Of a DNA stretch of 64,000 nt, positions 58,317-64,000 are shown one piece after another. The stretch comes from JBQTIY01 sp052387675 (GTDB lineage Bacteria > Planctomycetota > B15-G4): NCBI GenBank assembly GCA_052387675.1, contig JBQTIY010000009.1, positions 298,329 to 362,328 on the forward strand. The letters are read 5' to 3'. The notes under the pieces were generated by a model. The model was not told where the DNA came from and made no database searches. It worked only from the letters and a program-made list of their open reading frames with translations. The translations under genes and the position numbers were made by a program. Within the stretch, counting starts at the first letter, position 1. Every line of letters begins with the position of its first letter.

Positions 58317-58969
58317 TGTCCACTCAACCCACCTCGGGGCTCTCGGGCTTCGGACAATCGGCCCCGCGCCCCTCGGGTCCGCCGCCGGCGCCGCGCGACG
58401 ATCTGCTCTGCTGGATCGACCTGGAGATGACCGGTCTCGATCCGCGCGAGCACGTCATCGTCGAGATTGCCTCGCTGCTCACCGACAACCAGCTCGAGAT
58501 CGTCGCCGAGGGGCCCGAGATCGTGATTCACGCCGAGGAGCTGTACCTCGGACGCATGATCGAGATTGTGCGCGAGATGCACCTCAAGTCGGGGCTCACC
58601 GAGAAGGTGCGCCGCTCCACGGTGAACCTGCGCGACGCCGAGCTGGAGACGCTGGCCTTTCTCAAGCCCTGGTGCAAGCCGCGCGCCGTGCCGCTCTGCG
58701 GCAACTCCATCTGGTGCGACCGCATGTTCATCAAGCACCAGATGCCGGGCATCGATGACTTGCTGCACTACCGCACGATTGACGTGAGTTCCTTCAAGGA
58801 GGTGGCCACGCGCTGGAGTGTGGCCAGTGTCTCGGGCGCGCCGCGCAAGCGCGACAAGCATCGCGCGCTGGAGGACATCAAGGAGTCGCTGGCCGAGCTG
58901 CGGCACTACCGCGAGCGCTGGCTGGCCCCGCGTCCCAAGCCGGCCGAGTCGGGCACGGCGGGCGCGTGA
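58316..58969 (+). CDS. orn: Oligoribonuclease (3'-5' DEDDh exonuclease)
   Basis: A 217-residue exonuclease degrading short oligoribonucleotides and pGpG. DEDDh motifs: CWIDLEMTGLDPREHVIVEI (Exo I), NSIWCDRMFIKHQMP (Exo II) and RKRDKHRALEDIKESLAEL (Exo III with the essential His). The first ~30 residues (STQPTSGLSGFGQSAPRPSG) are an extra Pro/Ser/Gly-rich tail not usual for Orn, possibly disordered, which suggests a later true start or a lineage-specific extension. The start ATG overlaps the asnB stop by one base, and the stop overlaps the next gene's GTG. Confidence 0.93.
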   Translation: MSTQPTSGLSGFGQSAPRPSGPPPAPRDDLLCWIDLEMTGLDPREHVIVEIASLLTDNQLEIVAEGPEIVIHAEELYLGRMIEIVREMHLKSGLTEKVRRSTVNLRDAELETLAFLKPWCKPRAVPLCGNSIWCDRMFIKHQMPGIDDLLHYRTIDVSSFKEVATRWSVASVSGAPRKRDKHRALEDIKESLAELRHYRERWLAPRPKPAESGTAGA

Positions 58970-59442
58970 GCCCGGCGCGCCGCTGCTGGCTGGTGAAGAC
59001 CGAGCCGGCGAGCTACTCCATCGCCGACTTGGAGCGCGACGGCCACACGCTGTGGACCGGCGTGCGCAACTACCAGGCGCGCAACACGCTGCGCGACGAG
59101 ATGGCGCCCGGCGATCCGGTGCTGGTCTATCACTCCAGTGCCGAGCCGATGGCCATCATGGGGCTGGCCGAAGTGGCCGGCCTTTCGCGCCCCGATCCCA
59201 CCGCCTTCGATCGCAGCGACGAGCACTTCGATCCCAAGTCCAAGCCCTCCGCGCCCACTTGGTATGCGGTGGATCTGCGCCACGTGCGCACATTCACCGC
59301 GCCGCTCACACGCGAGCGCCTCGCGGCTGCGCCCGCGCTGCGCAACATGGTGCTGCTCCAGCGTGGCAGCCGTCTCTCGGTGCAGCCCGTCTCGGCGGCA
59401 GAGTTCGCCGCGGTGCTGAAGTTAGCGAGCGATCGCATTTAG
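58966..59442 (+). CDS. EVE domain-containing protein
   Basis: A 158-residue PUA-like EVE protein; such proteins bind modified bases in RNA or DNA, though the specific function is often unknown. Diagnostic stretches are CWLVKTEPASYSIADLERDG, TLWTGVRNYQARNTLRDEM, GDPVLVYHSSAEPMAIMGLA and TWYAVDLRHVRTF. The start is a GTG overlapping the orn stop (GTGA at 58966-58969), so it is likely translated by coupling. It ends six bases before the stop codon of the antitoxin-like gene on the other strand. No restriction or toxin partner is adjacent, although a Type III system lies 28 kb upstream. Confidence 0.92.
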   Translation: MSPARRCWLVKTEPASYSIADLERDGHTLWTGVRNYQARNTLRDEMAPGDPVLVYHSSAEPMAIMGLAEVAGLSRPDPTAFDRSDEHFDPKSKPSAPTWYAVDLRHVRTFTAPLTRERLAAAPALRNMVLLQRGSRLSVQPVSAAEFAAVLKLASDRI

Positions 59443-59448
59443 GCTCGC

Positions 59449-59703
59449 TCAGGCCTCCCCGTGACTTTCGCGCTCCGCGGCATCCGCTTCCGCCTGGAGC
59501 TCGATCCAAGTCTCAGGTCGCGTGTGAAGGCCTCGAGCCAGCTTCACCGCCGTTGACCAAGTGACATGCGTCTTGCCGCTGAGCAGGCGGCACACAGTGG
59601 GACAGGACAAGCCGGTGAGATCGGCCAGCTCCGTCTGTCCTTTCACGAGGAAGAAAGTGCGCAGAATCAGGCTCGGGGTAAGCGGCGGGAATTGCTTCGT
59701 CAT
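59449..59703 (-). CDS. HigA-like XRE-family antitoxin without its toxin
   Basis: An 84-residue helix-turn-helix protein of the HigA/VapI type: PLTPSLILRTFFLVKGQTEL, ADLTGLSCPTVCRLLSGKTH as the HTH, and TAVKLARGLHTRPETWIELQ, the C-terminal helix typical of HigA. In complete modules higB lies just upstream on the same strand. Here the 180 bp upstream (59704-59880) encode no recognisable HigB, so the gene is an orphan or a solitary regulator. It converges with the EVE gene. Confidence 0.82.
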   Translation of the reverse strand: MTKQFPPLTPSLILRTFFLVKGQTELADLTGLSCPTVCRLLSGKTHVTWSTAVKLARGLHTRPETWIELQAEADAAERESHGEA

Positions 59704-60019
59704 GGTGTGAACTCCGCGGGGCCTCTCCCCTCTTGGCGAAGTGGCGGCCCGGTTTCAGGAACGAAATCAAGACGCCGCAGAACAGGGAAGTAACAGCCCC
59801 GACGAAGCCAGAATTTGCAGGAGCTGAAATCCTTGACGGGGTCGCCAAAGCGGCCTTAGACCGGGGGAAGTACGGAGCCCCCCAATGCCGCTTTCAGCCG
59901 CCCCCAGCTTCAACCCGTATCGGCAAAGCAACGGCTGCGCTAAGCTCGCAGCCATGCAGCGATCCCAGGGGGGAGGACGGGGAGTCCTCTGCCCGGGCCG
60001 CGCTCCCGGGGGAAATCCT
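59704..60019. other. Intergenic region between antitoxin and FG-GAP gene
   Basis: This 316-bp gap contains no gene I can support. It carries a putative plus-strand promoter (59833-59862) and, just before the next start, a GC-rich stretch ending in GGGGGA that serves as the ribosome site of the FG-GAP gene. Confidence 0.5.
59833..59862 (+). promoter_or_regulatory. Possible promoter of the FG-GAP protein gene
   Basis: TTGACG (59833-59838) and TAGACC (59857-59862) are 18 bases apart, about 160 bp before ATG 60020. The -10-like TAGAC resembles that before 50896. Confidence 0.35.
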
Positions 60020-61687
60020 ATGCGTCTCTTGCGTCCTGTGGCTGCCGCTTTGTTCGCAGTAATCCTCATGCCGGCTACGGGCAAAGGACAGACGCCACCT
60101 GTCTTGCAGCTCCAGGGCCAGCCCTACTCGCAAGGCAGCATGACGCTGCACTTCACCGCGGACGCTGGCGCGCCCTCGCTGATCTTCTACGGCCTCAACC
60201 CGCTCGACCCGCCCTTTCAGACCGCGAAGGGCCCCTTCTTCGTCGGCACGGTCTTCAACATCGTCTTCTTGGGGACGATCCCGCCCGAGGGCCGGCTCGA
60301 CATTGCCTTCGCGCTGCCGCCGATCGATCCGATCCTCGCCGGCATCCCGATGGTGATGCAGGGCATGGTGCCGGGCTCAGTCACGAACCCGGCGACGCTG
60401 CCGCTCGATCAGCCGTACTTCGAGCACCAGGACGCAGTCGTCATCCCGAATCCGAATCCGACGCAGCAAGCAAACTTCGGGGATCGATCAGCCTTCGGCG
60501 ACCTGAATGCCGATGGTGAGATCGATCTCGTGGTAGGCGCTTGGTTTGAGGACTATCTCGGAGTCGATAAGGCGGGGCGCGTCTATGTGCTCTGGGGGCC
60601 CGACTGGACGGCGTATACGACGCTTGAGCCCTCAATCCCCGCCGTCTTCGCAACGTTTGGCGCAAACGTCGCTGTCACAGATCTCGATGGCGACGGAGTC
60701 GACGACCTCATTGTCGCGGAGACTCTGGAGGATCCTCCGCCGGCGAACGGCACGGCATGGCTGCACGTCTACGCTGGCAGCAGCACGTTTGTGACGGTTC
60801 CGGCCTTGAGCGTGGCCAGCTGGGGCGGTGGTGTGGCAAATGCGCTCTTCGGACGATGCTTGGCCATCGGCGACTTCGACGGGGACACCTACATCGACTT
60901 CGCCGTCGGGCTCGCCAATGCGCCGATCGGTGCGCTCGTGAATGCAGGCCGCATCGACGTCTTCTGGGGACCGGACTTCTCCACGCGGACAGAGATCACC
61001 GGTCCGGCTCCGGCTCAGAACGACTTTTTCGGCAGTGCGATCGTCGCCATCGACGTCAATGCGGACGGTCTCGTCGATCTCGTCGAGGGAAGCGGGCGCG
61101 CAAACCTACCCGGTGCCACTCAGAGCGGAAAGGTGCACGTGCTCATCGGCCCCGATCTGCAAGTCCTGGCAACGATTCCCAATCCACTCGCGCTCAGCAA
61201 CGCTCGATTTGCAGAGGGCCTGCACGCTGCGGATCTCGACGGGGATGGCTTTCCAGAGATCATCGCGGCCGACGTGAAGAATCGGCTGTTCGTGTTGCCA
61301 GGACCGACTTGGACCACACATCTGCTCCGAACCAAGCCGCCTGCGCAGTATCAGAACCCATTCGGCGAGAACTCCTTCGGCTACTTCATCGACGATCTCG
61401 ATGCCAATGGCGACGGTGTGCCGGACATTGCGATCGCGGATCCGTTCAGCGGCGCGCTAACCGGTTGCTTTCCTGGCGCCGAAGGCACTGGCTACGTGGC
61501 ACTGGGCCCGTACTACGCAACGTTTCTTCCTCTATTCGAGCCGCAACCAGGGTGTGCAGATGGATTCTCCTGGGGTTTGTATTGCGCGGACATCGACGGT
61601 GACGGACACCCGGAAATCATTGCCGGAAGCCCAACGGCCGACGCTGGATCCATTCTCAACGCGGGAAGGCTCACCGTGCTGAAGTAA
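60020..61687 (+). CDS. Secreted FG-GAP (integrin-alpha-like) beta-propeller protein
   Basis: A 555-residue secreted protein with signal peptide LLRPVAAALFAVILMPATG. Residues ~25-140 form a domain of the type found in Planctomycetota secreted proteins (GAPSLIFYGLNPLDPPFQTA; GRLDIAFALPPIDPILAG). Then come at least five FG-GAP repeats, each with a calcium-loop motif: GDLNADGEIDLVVGA, TDLDGDGVDDLIVAE, GDFDGDTYIDFAVGL, IDVNADGLVDLVEGS, ADLDGDGFPEIIAAD, DDLDANGDGVPDIAIAD, ADIDGDGHPEIIAGS. Start ATG 60020 follows GGGGGA; the upstream extension has no signal. It is a probable surface adhesion or ligand-binding protein. The adjacent beta-helix gene runs in the same direction. Confidence 0.88.
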   Translation: MRLLRPVAAALFAVILMPATGKGQTPPVLQLQGQPYSQGSMTLHFTADAGAPSLIFYGLNPLDPPFQTAKGPFFVGTVFNIVFLGTIPPEGRLDIAFALPPIDPILAGIPMVMQGMVPGSVTNPATLPLDQPYFEHQDAVVIPNPNPTQQANFGDRSAFGDLNADGEIDLVVGAWFEDYLGVDKAGRVYVLWGPDWTAYTTLEPSIPAVFATFGANVAVTDLDGDGVDDLIVAETLEDPPPANGTAWLHVYAGSSTFVTVPALSVASWGGGVANALFGRCLAIGDFDGDTYIDFAVGLANAPIGALVNAGRIDVFWGPDFSTRTEITGPAPAQNDFFGSAIVAIDVNADGLVDLVEGSGRANLPGATQSGKVHVLIGPDLQVLATIPNPLALSNARFAEGLHAADLDGDGFPEIIAADVKNRLFVLPGPTWTTHLLRTKPPAQYQNPFGENSFGYFIDDLDANGDGVPDIAIADPFSGALTGCFPGAEGTGYVALGPYYATFLPLFEPQPGCADGFSWGLYCADIDGDGHPEIIAGSPTADAGSILNAGRLTVLK

Positions 61688-61696
61688 CTCATTGAT

Positions 61697-61716
61697 AGTC
61701 ACGCGCGTGCGTGACT
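61697..61716 (+). terminator. Inverted repeat after the FG-GAP gene
   Basis: AGTCACGC and GCGTGACT form a perfect 8-bp stem with a GCGT loop, beginning ten bases after the stop. No T-run follows, so it may be a weak or factor-dependent terminator or an operator for the next gene. Confidence 0.4.
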
Positions 61717-61748
61717 GACTGTCTAGTGGGAACATTGGAGATGAGATC

Positions 61749-63362
61749 ATGAAGTACATTGGAAAGTTCGCACGGCTCTTGATGTTGACACTGATGTGGG
61801 CGCCCGCCGCGTGGGCCGCCGATATCTGGGTGGCCGGTACTGGAACGGACGGCATCTCGGGCGATGGCTCGTTCGGGGCGCCATATCGGACGATCTCCTG
61901 GGCCATGTCCAACGCCAGTCCCGGTGACGTGATCAAGGTGAAGACCGGCGATTACGACGTGAACGCCGGGGAGTCGTTTCCGATCACGGTCAAGAGCGGA
62001 GTGGACATCCTGGGCCAGGAGGTCGCTGAGATTGACTGGCCGCGGATCGGCGGCGACGCAAACGTCAGCAGTTCCACGACGGCGCACTCGCTCTTCTTCG
62101 TGGACGCTACGGGGGGCACCCACGCTGAGACCAACATCTCGAACCTCTACTTCCTGGGCGAGGACTCGAGTGGCAAGGACGCCCCGAGCGCTCTGAAAGT
62201 GCTCGTGCGTGACGGGAACACGGCCGTCGTGAACTTCGAGGACAACGTCTGCGAACGGCCGCAGATGAACGACGGCGGTAATCCTGACCGGGCGACGATC
62301 CTGCTGGACGGCGGCCACGGCACGATGGACGTCACAGTCTTGAACTGCGTGCCGCTCACACCATCCAAGCGCGGGGCGATAGAAGCCGTCGTGGGTGATG
62401 ACACCAGCCTCCTCGAGAGTGCCGAGAACCTCGTGGAGGTATTGGGCTGCGTCATGGAGTTGGAGGGCGGGGACGACGCGCTCTTCGGGATCCGGTACGC
62501 CGGCGAAGGTGAGGCCTTTCTCGATGCCGGTCTCATCATCCGCGGCAACGAGATCGATTCGACCGAGTCTGACAGCGAGCACGGCATCGTGGACGGGATC
62601 ATCGTGTCGCTCAAGCCGGATGGCGAGGGCAGCATGTCCCTGATTCACGACACGTTCGAACTCGTGCGCAATCGCATCGACGGCTGCCTCGGCAATGGGA
62701 TCACGCTGGAGAGTCTGCCGCAGACCCTAGAGTCCTTCTCGCACATCTCCACTTTCGACTTCGAGCGGAACATCGTCCGGTGGTGCGGCGGGGCGGCCCT
62801 GCTGCTCTACTCGGGAGACGAGTATGACCTCGGAGAGGAGGATGAGGTGCCTGTGGCCGGCTATCTCAACATCGATACGCGCAGCAACATCTTCTCAGCC
62901 AACTACCGGGGCATTCACGTCGTGAACCGAGGCGACGCGAGCCACGGCGAGCACGATTTCTTGAACGACACGATCGCGGACAACGAGGACTATGGGCTCT
63001 TTTTCGAGGGCGACATGGCGGACATCCGGAGTCTCATCAACTGCATCGTGTACTTCAACCGCAACGGGAGCGGCGCGCAATATTCTGCAGGCACGAGTGG
63101 CTGGACACCGGGCGGCGCGACGGTCGAGTACTGCAACTTCCAGAACCACTCGAGCGGCACGGGCAACATCGACGACGACCCGGAGTTTGTGAATGCCTCG
63201 ATTGGTAACTTCCACCTGGATGACAGTTCGCCCTGCGAAGATGTTGGCGACAACACTCCCACGTTCGGCACGCTCTCGGAGTTCGACATCGACGGAGAGG
63301 ACCGCATCGATCCGGTCTTCCGCGAGATCGTCGACATGGGCGCGGACGAGTACCAGCCCTAG
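61749..63362 (+). CDS. Secreted parallel beta-helix protein (DUF1565-like)
   Basis: A 537-residue secreted protein with signal peptide (FARLLMLTLMWAPAAWA). The opening DIWVAGTGTDGISGDGSFGA then PYRTISWAMSNASPGDVIKV is the DUF1565 start of choice-of-anchor beta-helix proteins. Repeated short coils follow (NISNLYFLGEDSSG; RNRIDGCLGNGITLESL; LNIDTRSNIFSANYRGIHVV; RSLINCIVYFNRNGSG). The end VFREIVDMGADEY is the standard C-terminus of such right-handed helices. No catalytic residues are evident. GGAG precedes the ATG. A strong terminator hairpin lies just downstream. Confidence 0.87.
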   Translation: MKYIGKFARLLMLTLMWAPAAWAADIWVAGTGTDGISGDGSFGAPYRTISWAMSNASPGDVIKVKTGDYDVNAGESFPITVKSGVDILGQEVAEIDWPRIGGDANVSSSTTAHSLFFVDATGGTHAETNISNLYFLGEDSSGKDAPSALKVLVRDGNTAVVNFEDNVCERPQMNDGGNPDRATILLDGGHGTMDVTVLNCVPLTPSKRGAIEAVVGDDTSLLESAENLVEVLGCVMELEGGDDALFGIRYAGEGEAFLDAGLIIRGNEIDSTESDSEHGIVDGIIVSLKPDGEGSMSLIHDTFELVRNRIDGCLGNGITLESLPQTLESFSHISTFDFERNIVRWCGGAALLLYSGDEYDLGEEDEVPVAGYLNIDTRSNIFSANYRGIHVVNRGDASHGEHDFLNDTIADNEDYGLFFEGDMADIRSLINCIVYFNRNGSGAQYSAGTSGWTPGGATVEYCNFQNHSSGTGNIDDDPEFVNASIGNFHLDDSSPCEDVGDNTPTFGTLSEFDIDGEDRIDPVFREIVDMGADEYQP

Positions 63363-63380
63363 TACATACGCGAACCTAAT

Positions 63381-63412
63381 GGCGCCGGCACGCTGCGCGG
63401 CGTGCCGGCGCC
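63381..63412. terminator. Strong bidirectional terminator hairpin
   Basis: A perfect 13-bp stem (GGCGCCGGCACGC at 63381-63393 with its complement at 63400-63412) and 6-base loop TGCGCG lies between the convergent stops at 63362 and 63417. Stem length and position fit a shared terminator; T-tracts are absent, as often in GC-rich genomes. Confidence 0.7.
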
Positions 63413-63416
63413 GTGC

Positions 63417-64000
63417 TCACTCGATAGCCGTGTCCGCAACCTCCGCGCCATCAATCGGCAGCGCTTCAGGGCTGGTGGTGGGCCCCGACCAGAGCGAGCC
63501 GTGCAGAGTCGCAGCGCCGGGCAAGTCGGGCGTGGTGAAGCGCCCTTGCAGGAAGTGATCGCCAGGCGAAAGCGTGCTCGTGTCGGCGATGAGCGCGCGC
63601 TCGCCGGCGGCGCCTGCGCCGTCCAGATGCAGCCAGATCGCCGGCGGGAGCGCCGCGCTCGGATCGTCGCGGTGCAAGTCCAGCGTCCATTCAATGGTGA
63701 GCGCGCCTGCGTCCCGCCGCGCGTCGAGGTGGACGTCCAGCGTGAAAGGCCGCAGGGCCAGAGCGTCGTGTGAGTGCCGCTCGCCGGGCGGGGCCACCTC
63801 CTCGGGTGCGAGCAGCGGCGCCAGCGCGCCGAGACCCAAGCCGGCGGCGATGGCCAGGACCGGGCGCAGCGTCCACAGCCAAGCCAGCGGCAGCAGCAGG
63901 AAGGCCGCGACGACGATTGAAGACTCCAGATGGAGATCGGCCACGACGGCCAGGCCCAGTCCGGCGGCCGCGGCGAGCGTTCCGAGGGCCGAGGCGAGCC
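63417..64000 (-). CDS. Membrane protein of unknown function (N-terminus beyond window)
   Basis: The C-terminal ~194 residues of a minus-strand protein. Near the window edge are hydrophobic helices (LASALGTLAAAAGLGLAVVA; IVVAAFLLLPLAWLW; LAIAAGLGLGALAPLLA), followed by a soluble C-terminal domain with beta character (ALRPFTLDVHLDARRDAGAL; PGDHFLQGRFTTPDLPGAAT). No family is recognised. The true start lies outside the window, since the frame stays open to the edge; an internal ATG at 63944 exists but would cut a helix. Confidence 0.65.
   Translation of the reverse strand, partial: LASALGTLAAAAGLGLAVVADLHLESSIVVAAFLLLPLAWLWTLRPVLAIAAGLGLGALAPLLAPEEVAPPGERHSHDALALRPFTLDVHLDARRDAGALTIEWTLDLHRDDPSAALPPAIWLHLDGAGAAGERALIADTSTLSPGDHFLQGRFTTPDLPGAATLHGSLWSGPTTSPEALPIDGAEVADTAIE

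Noticed and set aside
59704..59880. A HigB toxin upstream of the antitoxin
   Set aside because: All frames were read and none shows the RelE/HigB fold signature residues or a plausible start.
1..64000. CRISPR arrays, tRNA, rRNA and insertion sequences
   Set aside because: No regularly spaced repeats, cloverleaf-like segments, rRNA-like stretches or transposase-like proteins were seen; this was by eye, so a tRNA scan would be decisive.

Overview
The window is GC-rich, densely packed with overlapping genes, and looks like a chromosome segment of a member of the Planctomycetota or a close relative. This is an inference from content: large lipoproteins and secreted proteins with FG-GAP/ASPIC-UnbV, carboxypeptidase-regulatory-like and right-handed beta-helix architecture, a sodium:solute symporter of the type common there, and a C-terminal secreted-protein motif (CQANLGFGG) that I associate with that phylum. 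No rRNA, tRNA, CRISPR array or complete insertion sequence was recognised.

Layout. 1-4141 holds the start of cutC, a thioredoxin-like lipoprotein whose reading frame is interrupted only by one in-frame UGA (a selenocysteine candidate), and a symporter with an unusual soluble insertion. 4138-5315 is an arsenic pair, arsC plus an aquaporin-family channel. 5376-41832 is a heavy-metal resistance island with four RND (HME-type) efflux units: A (5490-14241: small secreted Cys protein, TolC-like factor, adaptor, ZntA-like P-ATPase, CzcA-like pump), B (14297-19078: Cys/His lipoprotein, adaptor, CzcA-like pump), C (19374-26246: His-rich secreted protein, adaptor, and one 4.5-kb ORF joining an RND pump to a TolC-like outer-membrane factor) and D (33990-41726: divergent copA and a YHS-like protein, then Cys-rich secreted protein, CusC-, CusB- and CusA-like proteins with the copper methionine triad). 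A two-gene Type III restriction-modification system (26582-30739) sits between C and D. The unit borders carry broken pieces of other genes: an FGE/sulfatase-modifying-factor C-terminus, two RND fragments and a secreted-protein fragment. The island therefore looks assembled by successive insertion and recombination. No MerR, ArsR or two-component regulator is encoded in it.

41950-64000 is more ordinary chromosome: a regulatory-like surface protein, a beta-helix secreted protein, the sdhCAB operon, hsp20, thpR, a small lipoprotein, a 1,169-residue TPR/FG-GAP/ASPIC lipoprotein, a degT-asnB-orn-EVE cluster, an orphan HigA-like antitoxin, two more secreted proteins, and the end of a membrane protein.

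How the genes work together. P-type ATPases move Zn/Cd/Pb (unit A) or Cu (unit D) from cytoplasm to periplasm. The RND-adaptor-outer-membrane-factor complexes then carry periplasmic metal out of the cell. Small secreted Cys/His-rich proteins at the head of each unit may buffer or hand over metal. ArsC reduces arsenate, and the aquaporin probably lets arsenite leave. The most novel items are the RND-TolC fused ORF, the in-frame UGA thioredoxin-like protein, and the repeated WC-x-EH...C-x-x-C metal-binding modules in unit B.
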